A stretch of DNA of 64,000 nt from Laccaria trichodermophora (GCA_018417955.1 JACTVC010000001.1:2542001-2606000); one strand, 5' to 3'. Positions 44,613 through 59,452 are shown, counted from the stretch's first letter. Program-made: numbers and translations. Notes: generated by a model from the sequence alone, not told the origin.

Positions 44613-45241
44613 GTGGGCGTTGGTAGAAGGTGGGAGATGGGAATGGAAGAATTAAAAGGGATTTTGCATGTCGAACTGGAAGTGCCAGTGATTGTGGGTA
44701 GTACAGGCGCTATGCTTCCCAGTCGTCACCCCTTCTGAAGCCAAGCCAAAGCCAAATGCGGATATCGTATACACCAGCTCCTCATCATCAGATCTCATTT
44801 CTTTCTCTTTCTTTCAATTCTTTTACTGATACTTTAGTACTGTATCTCTAGTCTAACAGCTACATGCCCTATATTACAGCTCCTAATTGCTTTTTGGTCC
44901 CGACTCGGAGGATGCTCCCAAGAGTCACATCATTTCATGTTTATTGTCCGTCGATCAATCCCCGCCGAGTACTCCGATATAGACTTGGATCTTACACGTC
45001 TACGAGTAACTAGCTCTAACACCGACAAAGATCTCGTCAGTATCTTGAGCGTAATACGCCACAAAGCTCAAAATTTTACAAGCTCAACCACATCCACTGC
45101 CAGAGCAATAATTAATAGAGTGATAGGGCACAAGGAGCATGCGCTATGAATATCTTACAAAAAAAATGAAAATGCGAGAGATTAGAAACCCAAAGGACTC
45201 AGATGAGAACCCCCTCTGCCTGCTGCAGTCAGTCTTCTTCT
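44613..45241. other. Promoter of the Zn2Cys6 gene and 3' flank of the REEP gene
   Basis: 629 bp with no recognised gene. A 70-codon frame at 44937-45149 has no family features. Confidence 0.5.
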
Positions 45242-46329
45242 CTAGTCGCTCTTGACCCTTTCATATCCGCCCTTCGAGGAACCCACATTGCTTCCGCCCC
45301 AACCACCAAACCAACTCCCCCGCTTCGCTGCCCCGGGTCTCCCACCAGCCACGTACCCAACCTCCCCCTCTCTAGGCCCATCCATATCATACCCCTCCAC
45401 ATCGCTCGGCACTTCAATCTCCTCAAACCTCCCCGACGTCGAGGGATCTCTATTGCGCAGATCAGAGTCTGACGACCCGCGCGAAGCGCTAGGTCTCGGC
45501 CCCGCAGGGGGTGTCAGAACAGCAGCGTTAGGATCGGCAGCTGCGAGGTTGGCCAACTCCTCTTCGAGCTCTCGTCTCCTATCAAGAACCGACTGCGTAC
45601 TCCCCGAAGAAGAGGGCGTGAATGCAGGTGCCGCGGGAGGTCTAGTACCGGCCGCAGCCGCAGTCTGTCTAAGAAGGGCCGACCCAGAGGCGATAATACC
45701 AGGGCCATAGGTTCCCCAAAGGGATGACAAGAGTTGGGTGGGTCCAGCTGGGTTCGCAGCTGACGGCGCCGCTGCGCTGGCCTGTCTCCCAGCAGCCTGT
45801 CCCTGTCCTGCGGCCGCAGCGACGATTTGGTCCCAAAGCGCCCTGAAACGTTCCTGCAAAAACGTGTATATTTTGGCCTTTAACGATGCGAGCGTAGCAT
45901 CGATCTGCGACTCGTGGCGATGGAAGAATGGCTCGAGGTGGTTGATGTAGAGGTATGAGGACCCGCGGGTCTGTGGTAGTGCGAGATATAGGAGGAAGAG
46001 GGTCTTGAGGGTGTAGTAGAATGGGATCCTAAGGGCGTAGGGTTAGCGTCGATGTGGGGTATATCATTGAATGTGGGGTAATAATGGTACCATGAGACAA
46101 GCCACTCTGTTGTGTATTCGACTGCTACTACGCAGCCAAGGACGGACCAGTACATGAGCCATCGCTCAAGATCTTCCTCGGAAGCAGGGCGTTGGCTCAA
46201 TGTCTTGTAAGATGCATAGCCCGGATAAAGGAATGCTACGACGGCACTGAAGCACCAAATGAGTGATTGAATATCTCAGAAAATAAAGAAAACGTACCCA
46301 ACAATGCGATATGTAAAATGGAATAACAT
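45242..46329 (-). CDS. REEP/HVA22 family ER-shaping protein (Yop1-like)
   Basis: Endoplasmic-reticulum membrane protein of the TB2/DP1/HVA22 family, which bends tubular ER membranes. The N-terminal part is the family core: MLFHFTYRIVGAVVAFLYPG, YASYKTLSQRPA, WLMYWSVLGCVVAVEYTTEW, LVSWIPFYYTLKTLFLLYLA and an QTRGSSYLYINHLEPFF stretch. Then a helix (HESQIDATLASLKAKIYTFL) and a long low-complexity tail rich in Ala, Gly, Pro and Ser, ending at 45242. About 330 residues, longer than Yop1 (about 180) and closer to the REEP1-4 layout. Start ATG 46327-46329; first intron near 46254-46296, others near 46027-46101 and 45855. Divergent from the BAH gene across 100 bp. Confidence 0.9.
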
Positions 46330-46429
46330 CGTTGAGAGAGAGAACGAAGAGACCTATGCTGACATAATCACGCAGGTCTGACGCGCACATTCAAGACACG
46401 CACAACGCACACAACCAGACGCGCTTGCC
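46330..46429. promoter_or_regulatory. Bidirectional promoter REEP / BAH gene
   Basis: Exactly 100 bp separate the two divergent start codons. No distinct motif was identified. Confidence 0.55.
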
Positions 46430-47913
46430 ATGCCTCGACGCGCGAAATCAAAGTCAAAAGAACCAAAAAAACAAGCGGGCGGCGACAAAAATGCGCCTAC
46501 ACCAGAACAATGGAACGACATGAAACATTACACGTCGTTTATCGGTAACGCAGGCGCTCCTCTCCATCGTCGCCTTACGATCTTGACCGCCGTGGTTTCC
46601 TAGTTCACGATCAAGAAGGGAACGAAAATAGGTTCTCGCAAGGACAATCGTACGTCCATTTCCACAAAATTGTCACGGTTTCCTCGTTGATATGTTTCGG
46701 CCAGAGCGACTATCCTGCCGTTTAATCGCAAGCCTACTGAGAAGCTTGAACTACATGAGTATTGGGTAGGGAAAATCAGGGAAATACGGGCTATAGATTT
46801 TGAGGATGAGGAGAGAATAAATGAGGTGCGACGTTTGCTATCTCCCTCCTGTCGCCTCAACTTACTTTCGAAAAGGTGTGGGTGCGTGTCCAGTGGTTTT
46901 ATTCCCCGAAAGACGTCCACAGCGTAGTTAAATCATTGTGAGTGTTATCGCGCCTTCAAGCTGTTCTATCCACCCACTCTTCCCAGCGACGCCAAGTCCT
47001 GTGGTAAATACGAACGTATATTTTCGGATCACTTTGATCTAGTAAACTCGGAGGCCTTCAACGGTAACCATCTCAACATCTGACCTTCATTCCCCACCTA
47101 AAATAAACACACTCAAGACGTTGTCCCCGTCCTCAAGCTATGGGAAATCTGGGAACCAGACGCCGAACAAATCTTCATCCAACAAGAACAATTCTACTAC
47201 CGCTACACATTCGAATACAAAGCCCGCACAATCGACGTACGTTCCCCCCTCTCCTCTCCTCCCCTCCCCTGGACTAACCACCAACACAGCCCAAACCCGG
47301 TATAAACACCTGCATCTGCTCACTCCCCTACAAACCCGACGACCCCAATGTCCTAATGCACTTCTGCCCCCGCCCCTCCTGCAAAAAAGCATACCATCAA
47401 AAATGCCTCATCAAAGGAAAATACAAAGACACAGAAAGCATCTCAACACGACCGCTCCGCCTCCTGGCTTGTTCACCTGATACCAGCACCCCGCTCACAC
47501 TGGAAGACCTAACAACACACCCAAGAGGAGAACCACTAAAGAAAAAACGGCGGGGTCGGCCACCAAAAGCAAAAATTGGTGCCTCACATCCTCTTGAAGA
47601 AAAGGACGCAGCAGAGTCAATATTACTATCCCTCCCACCCGCACTCGTACAATATGCAGAACAGCCCATGGTACGCGGCGCAGCATTCAAAGCGGGCAGC
47701 GTGGCCGGGAACATCACAGCTGTATCCGTTGCGCGAAGGCTTGTGCACGCTGCGTTGGGGGGCACGCCTGTTCCTGATAATTGGAAAGAAATGGTGTTTG
47801 GTGTTGAGGATGCGCAGGCTGGGCCGAATCCTAGTCCTGTTGTTCGTATTACAGGTGGTGGTAAGAAGGTTATACCTGCTTTGATATGTCCTCAGTGCCG
47901 GAGTTGTATATAA
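46430..47913 (+). CDS. BAH-domain chromatin protein with zinc-finger-like and AT-hook motifs
   Basis: Probably a chromatin reader. Begins MPRRAKSKSKEPKKQAGGDK (basic). After introns at about 46543-46602 and 46632-46690 the BAH domain follows: ATILPFNRKPTEKLELHEYW, VGKIREIRAIDFEDEERINE, VWVRVQWFYSPKDV, KYERIFSDHFDLVNSEAFND and VPVLKLWEIWEPDA. Downstream is a cysteine/histidine-rich PHD-like segment (CICSLPYKPDD, HFCPRPSCKKAYHQKC). A basic AT-hook-like KKKRRGRPPKAK comes next. A C-terminal CPQCRSCI ends at TAA 47911-47913. About 390 residues. The BAH-plus-half-PHD layout occurs in several fungal chromatin proteins; which histone mark is read is not visible. No lesion seen. Confidence 0.85.
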
Positions 47914-48178
47914 TGTGCCCTCGATCTCGTTTTCGATTTCTTATTCCCTTTTTTTTTGTATCTTTTGTGGAATCTCCTTATGTATGACTATTTATTCCGT
48001 TTCTTCCCCTACTCATCCATCCTTTCTCCATCTTAGATATGTACTATTTATTCCACTTCTCCCCCGCTTACTTTCTTTGTGGTCATGTATGCAATACCAA
48101 ATATCAATTCAACAGAAAGCAAAAAGTAAAGTCGGTCAATGAATACAGCAATCTCCCGACAGCAGCCAATACAACAAC

Positions 48179-50967
48179 TCAGTCATTAATATCAAACACC
48201 AAACGCAAAACATGATCAGCCTTCCTCCCCGTATGCTTCAAGAACCCGAGATAATCAAGCTCCTGCATAGCCCGCATAAACCTCGCCTGAACCTCAAGCT
48301 TCCACTTCTCCTCCTCCTCTTCCTCGCCTTCCCCTTCTCCGGGCTCACTTTCTACCACCTTTTGCTTCCCCTTCCCCTTCCCTTTACCCTTCTGCTTCTT
48401 CGGCGTACCCCTCCCACTCCTACTTTTACCCTTCTCCACCTGAGTCTCCAAAACAATCTTGAACGACTCAAACCAATCATACACGTTAATCATCTTCCCG
48501 CTATCCAAGTATCGTTTAAAGAGAATACTGGTATCCGGAAGCTCCCATATCCCGACTTCCCTATCTTCTTCAGATTCGTGGTCACGTTCCGCAAAGTCAT
48601 GGGGTCGAAGCAGACCACTTAATATCGAGGCTCTTACGGATGGATTTAGTAGCTATGAAAGAAATAAAAGCTTTCAATGTGATGATTAAGATGAGATCGG
48701 TTGGGCACACACGCACCTCGGAAGGGAAGGGTGTGAGACCGGTGTACCAGATATCCCAGAGAGGTGATTCTTCAAGAGGGGTCAGTCGAGAGCTAAGAAA
48801 GGGAGGGAGAGTTCGATGAATGCTCGAGGTAAAGATAGATAGATGAGAGACTGGCTAACTTTAGATATCCTATCAACCAATCGCTCAGCCCAGTGGCTAC
48901 CTGCCCACGCAGCTCAGAGAGATCGACGTCGTCATTTGGCAGTATCGACTGCAAGGATGCAATCTGATCTTGAGCTTCCTCCTCAGTTGGGAGGTTGGAG
49001 ATATACGAATGGATTTCATCAAGAAGACCACGAAGCTGCTCCACTTTGAGTTTCCTGACGACATATGGGAGTCAATGGAAGGGATAGCGAGAAAATCGAA
49101 CAATATACGTTACCTGACCATAATACCCAGATACTTGATATCCTTCTCCAGACTCCCCTCTAAAACATCAACGAATACATCACATAAACTGATCTGCTGG
49201 CCCCAGCCCAGACCCTTATAGCCTTGCAGAACCATAAAACATTGGACGAGGTTGATAAAGCCAAAGGCAACGCGCATCCCTCGCGCACGAGAGCGAAAGC
49301 TAGTCCTTGCTTCGTCGATCGATTGGATCATTGAAGGAATGGTCATTGAACGCCAGTCTTCGGCGTGCGTTTCTGATAGTGTTTGCGTAGATGGGGCATA
49401 CAGTCTTGCTGCGAGGGAGTCGATAAAGTTGAAGGAAGTGGGCTTGGAAAGTGATGTGACACCTGGTGTGGCATGGATAAGGACAGTAAGTGGGTCGGAA
49501 CTGAAATGCTTCAGGTGGATCAACTAGAGAGTGTTCAAGTCAGCTAATTGTAAGGAATGATAGTTGCTCACCTGTAGTATTGTTAGTACTTTGTCGAGGG
49601 AAGAGTCGTATCTCGTGAAATAGTCCTGAAGATACTGAATATTAGCTGGACCGATCATCACGTCCGGTTCGAATTCGACATCAAAGAAAGTCTGGGTGAT
49701 GGAGGAGATTATAAGCAAAGGGCAGTGTAAAACGGCTAAATTGAACCTTTAAAATAATATCCTCTAAAATCTTGACCCCTGAAGGAAGCGCAAACCGGCG
49801 AACGCGGAGGTGGGCTAACGTTGCCCGAGAATACGAAGTATGGAGCCACGACGTCGTGGGAGATGATGTTGAAAGAATGAAGACCAGAGGAAGGTCGGGT
49901 ATTCGTGTGCTATGAGACGTCATCTTTGCCAGTTCAAAAGAGGAAAGACAAGAAAGATGCTCGATACCTGCAGATGTAAAAGACGTCCTGCATCACAATT
50001 GGATCAAATTGCTCGAACTCGTGTAGAAATACTACGAGGTTTGGTCGAGATTCCGCATCATAATCTAGGACTTTTTTGAGTGGAAGAAAGAGACCAGTAC
50101 GGCAGTAACACAAGTACCTTCAGCCTCACAAAGTGCTTTGTACCATGTTGACAGCAAAGTGATGTCATAATTCGCAAGCGATGTCGCTGGTTTACGCTTC
50201 ACTGCGTTGATTTGTTCAAAGCTCGACAGCGAAGATGCAGTAGAACGTACCCTTGCCCAAGGTCGTCTCTCTCTCTACAAAACCATTGACAATAGACTTC
50301 ATCGCCGAAGAGATGTTTCCACAATCAGGGGGATGCAGATGCGTGACGAATGTCTTTTGGCTGAACAAGGAATCAGACGCGTCTTCTGGTAACTCGAGTT
50401 GGTTCGTCAGTTCCGTCAAAAAGGAAGAGCCAAAGATGGGATCTGCGATATTCACTGAGTCCATGGAATTCTGAGAAACAGGAGAAAACAGACCTGTGAT
50501 GCATATAACTGGAAGTTCTGGATATGGCAAGCCAGGGAGGACGTCTGTATACGATCTGTGTACTTCTTCGACTATGGCAGCGACAACGGGCGTTTGCAAG
50601 TTATGTATTATCGTCTAGAAAAATTGAGTGAGCGTTGATAGGTTTAAGTGGTCTAACAAAGTGTACCTGCAACCTATCGAAGCACTTTGTCCAAGCCTTT
50701 CGGTACGCAGCCAAACGCAGATCTGGTCCTTCAGGAAAGTCCCGTTCCTCGTACTGTGATGCTGGTAACCGTGACTTCGTGGGTTTATTACCATCTAGTA
50801 GAATTATTTAGAAGTGTAGGTTCGGATGTTGCGTTTGACGGACCTGGCTTGTAGGGAATGTAGAATGTAGTCTGATCTGGAAAGTTAATGTAGACCAAAA
50901 GTTGGAGGACAAAAGAAAGACATACCTGACTTATATCGTCCAAGTTTAGCGCATCTCCGGTAGGCAT
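48179..50967 (-). CDS. ORC3: Origin recognition complex subunit 3
   Basis: Component of the six-subunit complex that marks replication origins and loads MCM. About 700 residues. Start MPTGDALNLDD at 50965-50967, with a first intron joining INQTTFYIPYKP. The N-terminal AAA-like region has VVAAIVEEVHRSYTDVLPG, ICITGLFSPVSQNS and VVFLHEFEQFDPIVMQDVFY, the typical ORC3 'FE-FDP' Walker-B-like stretch. The insert and winged-helix parts follow (LVQCFMVLQGYKGLGWG), ending in NVYDWFESFKIVLETQ and MRAMQELDYLGFLKHTGRKA, the ORC3 C-terminal signature. A Lys/Glu-rich low-complexity insert lies between the last two. Divergent from MCM4 across 139 bp. Confidence 0.92.
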
Positions 50968-51106
50968 AGTTAGTTGTAGCTTGCAGGCCAGATTGAGATG
51001 ACTGTTTGTTCAATCGAATTCAAACTTCTTGCCCTAAATCCAAAATTGACGCGTCGCGTCGCGTCGAACCTCTTCTCTCATCGCTGAGCATTGCTCTTTC
51101 AACGTT
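50968..51106. promoter_or_regulatory. Bidirectional promoter ORC3 / MCM4 with MCB element
   Basis: 139 bp between divergent start codons of two replication-licensing genes. At 51049-51066 is ACGCGTCGCGTCGCGTCG: one exact ACGCGT (the MluI cell-cycle box bound by Swi6/Mbp1-type MBF) followed by two further CGCGTC units. In yeasts MCB sites drive G1/S transcription of DNA-replication genes, so coordinated cell-cycle control is a reasonable inference. Confidence 0.7.
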
Positions 51107-54378
<3,272 letters not shown>

Positions 54379-54713
54379 TTCAGAAGAGTGATTTCCATGA
54401 TTTTATATACCTCGATGTGTTGTCAAAATGTTTCTCTGTACTGTATATTGTCATCCAAAGCTTGGAAAGAATATCGTTACTAAAATTGTGGATAGCTTTG
54501 CGAAAGATGTGAATATTAATGCAACCCGCCAGACTCGGAACTCAGATACACGCGGTCACGGGACAGAGAGGAAACCCTTAAAGGTGTCATCCCCTTTCCC
54601 GCCCGTCTGAAATACCTCCTTACTCCAATACCACCTATAATACCACCCCAATACCCTACTACCTCCTTTATTACAGTTCCCTCATATACCCCTCGCGCTA
54701 CCTCCTATCTCCA

Positions 54714-55566
54714 ATGATCCACGTTAATGCCCGCGTTACGCAAAACATTGAAATCACGTCCTTTGACACATCGCTGCCTCACAACACGACCCTCACTGGC
54801 CTCGACTTGGCCCACTTGATGGAGGAAGAACAGCCACAGCTCCGTGCGTACGATGGACTCACCCTGGTGTCCCCGTCACCCTCCGAGGCTCAAAACCTGA
54901 TCATCGCACCCCCTCACCCGTCTCTACAACTTACATGGTCGGTTCCACAGTCACCCGCCATGCAACTCTTTGAAGACCTATCTAAAAGAGTTTCAACGCT
55001 TGAAAAGGAAGATCGGATCAAAGCGGAGAAGATCTTGAGCCTCCAAAGTGAAGATCGACTGAAGGCCGCAGATCTCGAGTCTTCAGGACCAAGCAGCAGA
55101 CATTGAGCCGCTCGCGGACGCGATCCAACTCCGGGGTCTCTTGGGTCCCTGGCTTCGCGAGCAAAGATTCGGTACAGGAAGCAGACCGCGGAAAGCGTGG
55201 ATTAACAACAACAAAACACGTCTTTCATTTGCCTCTGGAATCCCAGAAGCCGACCTGGAGGAGTAAGTATTTTTATTGATTATTTCTTTGCATTTCTTAG
55301 CTTTGACTTCAGAAGATATCGTTGCTTAGGCAACACCCACGCACATATCGTGAAATCGGACCGTATGGCGTGTTCCATCACACACATCCCAGGGACTTTT
55401 GCGAATAACGTCAACAATCGGTCGTATTTCTCTTTGCTTTTCCGTGCGCTCATCAAACGTTCTGTTGATGACGAGTTGGATGAATCATGACACCCAACTG
55501 TACGTGACAACAATCAACACTGCAAGGCACGTCAACTCCGCAGATTGGAAAATCACAACCTTGTGA
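54714..55566 (+). pseudogene. Family-A/B/C protein, copy B (two frameshifts)
   Basis: Starts MIHVNARVTQNIEITSFDTS and carries the family blocks LTLVSPSPSEAQNLI, LTWSVP, a charged coiled-coil stretch (STLEKEDRIKAEKILSLQ), then after a one-base frameshift near 55080 LADAIQLRGLLGPWLREQRF and KAWINNNKTRLSFASGIPEA. The intron falls at the position shared with copy C (55263-55312). A second frameshift lies near 55486 (DELDES then stop, instead of reading on to HVNSADWKITTL). With two frameshifts the gene is probably dead, although copy C shows the intact arrangement. Same promoter words as copy C upstream. No known domain. Confidence 0.75.
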
Positions 55567-55694
55567 GTAGTTTTTATTATTCCAACTTATTCTGCTGATC
55601 TTCTTTTAGAAAGTGATATCTTTCGGATTGGACTATATGTAATCTTGTCGTCTCATACCATAGACACTATACCATTACCCTAGATTATTGTGTA

Positions 55695-55766
55695 TTAATG
55701 ATGAAACAGCCTTAATGACGTGTGCGCAATACAATCCCATGCTCATCTGCCGCCTTGACATTGCTA
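55695..55766 (-). pseudogene. Detached 3' end of an ATIC (ADE16/17) gene
   Basis: Read on the minus strand, 55760-55695 gives VKAADEHGIVL, then, after one missing base, HTSLRLFHH and a TAA stop at 55695-55697. LRLFHH is the invariant C-terminus of AICAR transformylase/IMP cyclohydrolase. Only about 22 codons are present. It marks the end of the first unit of the tandem duplication. Confidence 0.8.
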
Positions 55767-55976
55767 GAATCGTGGACAGCCGACTGTCGTGCTTTGCGAA
55801 AGATGTGAATGCAAAGGCCACCTTCTGATTCCCCGCCTCCTGAGTCCCTCGTTCAGAACTCAAATACACGCGGTCACGGGACGGAGAGGAAACTGTTTAA
55901 ATTTTAAATTTTAAGTGTCATCCCCTTTCTCGCCTATACGTCGCGTTACCCCCTAATCTTTCCCGCCCTTGCCAAA

Positions 55977-56779
55977 ATGAATCTGCACGTTGCCGGGCAG
56001 GTCACCCAAGACATTCTATATTTTTCCAAATTGGTGCCTCACGAAGCGACCCTCACTGCCCACAAACTGTCACTTTCAATGGAAAAGGAACAGCCACTCT
56101 GTTCGCTCGACTGCTTGTCTCTCGTCTCGCCCTCACCCTCCGAGGCTAAAAAACCGATTCTTGCTCCCCCACACCCCCCCAATGGACAAGCATCTGTGAA
56201 TCTCAAGTGGTCTCTCCCACCTGGCATGCAGGCCTTTGAAGGCTTGAACAACAGACTCTCATATCTAGAAGAGGAAAATAAAATCAAGATGCAGCAAATT
56301 GCAGAAATGAAGGCCGACCTCCAGCCGCTTGGGGACGCGATTCACCTTCGGGCACTTCTAGACGCGTGGCTTCGCGAGCGAGGCTTCGGTTCAAGCAGCG
56401 GTTCACGAACAGCATGGATAAACAAGAACAAAACGTATCTCTCAAATGAATCTGGAATACCAGAAGCCGAGCTGGAAGCGTTCTTTGAGTATGCATCTTT
56501 ATTGATGATTTCTTTATGTTTCTTAGCTTTGACTTCAGACGATACCGCTGCCTACGTGATACTTATGCCCATACTGTCAAATCAGATGGTATGGCCCGTT
56601 CCATCACACATGTCCCAGCTCCTCCCAACAACAACGACCAATCATACTTCTCTTCGCTTTTCAACTCAGTCATCCAGCATTCTGTCGATGAGGAGTTGGA
56701 TGAGGGTCAACGGTATATCACGACAATCAAAACTGCAAGGCACGTTGACCCTGCAGATTGGAAAATTACGACCTTGTGA
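55977..56779 (+). CDS. Unknown protein, intact copy C of the A/B/C family
   Basis: Two exons (55977-56488 and 56539-56779), 250 residues, open throughout. Blocks: MNLHVAGQVTQDILYFSKLV, LPHEATL-like opening shared with B, the LSLVSPSPSEAKKPI / LAPPHP motif, LKWSLPPG, then a predicted coiled coil (FEGLNNRLSYLEEENKIKMQ), a domain GDAIHLRALLDAWLRERGFG with TAWINKNKTYLSNESGIPEA, and a C-terminal part YRCLRDTYAHTVKSDGMARS ending HVDPADWKITTL. No signal peptide, membrane helix or catalytic motif is visible. Two further members in this window show the same order, intron position and promoter text, so this is a genuine gene family. I do not recognise the domain. Convergent with the ATIC pseudogene, about 145 bp apart. 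Confidence 0.75.
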
Positions 56780-56924
56780 GTAGTTTTTATCATTCCAAAT
56801 TACTCTGCTGAACTTCTTTTAGAAAGTGATATCTTTTGGATTGGACTTTTGCATGAAACTTCTTATGGACTATTATATGTAATCTCGTCTTCTCATACCA
56901 TTACCCTAGATCGATCATTGTGTA

Positions 56925-59061
56925 CTAATGATGAAACAGCCTTAACGATGTGTGTGCACCGCTCATCTGCTACCTCGTCACACTCCTCGTCCATTACACT
57001 CCCACTCGCCGCCACAAGGTATCTCACCTCGCTCTTCCGTGCACGATGCACATTATCCGGGAACGGGAAGAACGCATCGGTAGAACATGCAACCCCATCC
57101 AACTTACTCGCCCACTCCCTCTTTACCTCCTCTTCCAATGCTGGCACCTCACCCTCGAATAAAGACTCCCACTGTTCCTTCTCCCCACCCTCCAACACTT
57201 CCCCACTGACGAATAGGTCGATGGCGTTGGCTTTTTCTGCACGTTTTACTCCTTTTTTGAAGGGGAGAGCGAGGGCCCGTGGGTGGTGGCGAAGCCGATC
57301 TCTGCGAGACGGGTACAGTGGATGCGCGACTGTTGGCCTGCGCCAATGCCGATGATGGACCCGTGGAAGGCGTATGCGACACTGTTCGATTGGGTGTATT
57401 TCAAAGCGAGTGTGGCGACGATCAGGTCGGTGACTGCGCTTGACGGGAGCTGGGGATGACTTGATTAGTGAGTGGGGATGAAGACCAAAAAGAATTTCAA
57501 GAAATACGGACCTCCTTGTTCTTGGTGACAATGTTTTGAAAGAGGGAAGGCTGGACCTTACAGTCATTCCTCTTTTCCTGGAGGTGGACACCTTACACCT
57601 GCTTTGTCTCGATGCTGGGAGGGACATAGCTTGGATCGATCTGCATCCATTCATATGTATCCTATCTGACTCATGAATGAGATGGGAGTACTCACCTGAA
57701 GAACACAATATTTCCCTGCCTTCTTCTTTTTCAACACATTGAGCGCTTCATCTGTGTACCCAGGTGCAATAATTCCATCAGACACTTCGCGCGAGATGAT
57801 ACGTGCAGTAGCGAGGTCACATGGAGCCGAAAATAAAGTCGCCAAAGGAGGACATACGGTCTGCACCTGGCAGGTTGAGTTCAAGTGAGCTCCAGAAGGT
57901 GATGACAGCAAACGTACCTCGAGCTCTAGGCAGAAGCGAGCGGCGTCAAAGGTTCCTTGAGGTCATCGACTCCGTAGACCTTTTTCTGTGTCTCTGTGAG
58001 CTCGACACCGACAGCTGCACCTGTGGGTGAAGCATGCTTGAAGGACGCGGCGGCTGGGAGACCAAGTGCCTCTTGGAGTTCTTTGACGAGGGTGTAGGAG
58101 TTGAGCGCATCGAGGAGGTTGATGTATCCAGGCGATCCGCTCAACACTATGGGAACAATCAATTTTCGCCCCAATCCAACGAATAAGGAACAACCCACCT
58201 TTGAACAGAAGTTCTCCCTTGGAGACATACGCCTGCGCGGGCTTCTGATGCAGGTTCGCACCATACCTCAGCGCGATCCTCTGGACTGGCCCTGCCAACT
58301 TCTCAGCTGGCAACTCGGCGCTAGCCTATTGTTTGAATACCCCCTGATCGCCTCATCGTACCTTGCCGTCTCAAACGCTTTCAGCGCAAGAGACGCTCCC
58401 AGTCCCTGCCCCACATCTCCCTTCCCATCCTTCCACGCACTGAGGAAGTTTTGTAATTTTTCGGATCGGAGAGGACAGAGACACGCTCGTGGTTCTTTGC
58501 TGCGGCGCGGAGAAGTGTTACTACCCAATATCAACTTCTTCGACTGCGTCTGCTAGGGTACAGCTTGGCCTGGCGATTGTTTCGGTGAATGGATAGAGGT
58601 TGCAGACGATGGAGATTGGGGAGATATTTTGCGCTTTGAGGTCTTCAAAGTCAGATTGGAAGTTTCATGCAATGATTCCTGTTTTTGTCCTATGAGTAAA
58701 TTTAGGTAGATATATTTATGGGAAGGGATACGAACCGCCGTGACTGCAGGGTGAAGCGTTTTGACTCGTCCGCCTAGCATCTCTGGGGCTTTGGTGATGT
58801 CCGATACGTCCCTTTTTCCATCGTCGTTACTAAGAGGATCGGTGATTGAGAGAGAGAAAAAGAGCGCACTCGATGGGAATCCCTGCATCTCTTATTTTCT
58901 TCGCAGTTCCTCCTGATCCAAGTAATCGGACACCAACATCGTGAAGACCCTTGGCAAAGTCCAGAAGGTCGGTTTCGTCATACACCGAAAGCAGGGCTGT
59001 TTGAATGGAAGTTAATTGAATGGTTATGTGAGTGAAGGAGCTTACCGATGGGTTGGGACAT
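56925..59061 (-). pseudogene. ADE16: ATIC (AICAR transformylase / IMP cyclohydrolase) pseudogene
   Basis: Intron-bearing dead copy of the bifunctional last enzyme of purine synthesis. Recognisable parts in order: [219 protein letters not shown] and the C-terminal LRLFHH. Lesions: frameshifts at the IG-VTLLRAA junction (about 58535), after PLASA (about 57927), within GDFIALS (about 57832), after CTRLA (about 57295, losing the conserved NWW) and near the C-terminus (about 56955). An in-frame TAA replaces Tyr in KQVYGV (57593-57595), and HGG after HPAV is lost. An intact copy must exist elsewhere if the strain makes purines. Confidence 0.9.
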
Positions 59062-59384
59062 CCTGAGCAAGGAGGGAATTTCTCCATTTTGATCACTCGC
59101 AATCTTGGCAAAGGAAAGTCGTCGTTGGCTCATTGAACTCACTAGGGGGGCGTTCTCAGATGGCAAAGTTCCAGATCCTTTCACGATAAGTCGATTTAAA
59201 TCTGCAAATTTAACAGGATTCGTTAAAGCTGTTAAATGTGAGGATCTCGGAAATCTCTCAGCGTGCAGGGACGATCCTCAGATCTGGCCAGCGCTCAGGC
59301 GTTGAACGATTGTTGCTCGGGAGCCATCACGGAGCCATCACCAAGCCATCAGCATAGGCGCCCCTGAGAACCGGCACCGCATCA
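59062..59384. other. Upstream flank of the ATIC pseudogene
   Basis: About 320 bp; the former ATIC promoter. No gene recognised. Short AT-rich stretch at 59190-59230. Confidence 0.45.
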
Positions 59385-59452
59385 CCGATGTATCGTACCC
59401 ACCCTTCAGAATATTGCCGCGACGGTGAGTTTGGACTTTAGCTAAGAAAAGC
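59385..59452 (+). pseudogene. Fragment of a TATA-binding-protein gene (first core repeat start)
   Basis: The frame reads IVPTLQNIAATVSLD, the highly conserved opening of the TBP core, at about 59392-59440, then meets a stop (TAA). Only about 20 codons are present. The same words recur 475 bp downstream in a longer fragment. Confidence 0.65.

Larger units (their letters stand above)
54482..56960. repeat. Tandem duplication of [unknown-family gene + ATIC gene tail]
   Basis: Two head-to-tail units, about 54482-55770 and 55771-56960. Both begin with CTTTGCGAAAGATGTGAAT, then ACACGCGGTCACGGGAC and GAGAGGAAAC (promoter region), then the family gene, and end in the reversed last codons of an ATIC gene. 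Copy 1's ATIC part is only a detached tail; copy 2 leads into the long ATIC pseudogene. Confidence 0.85.
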
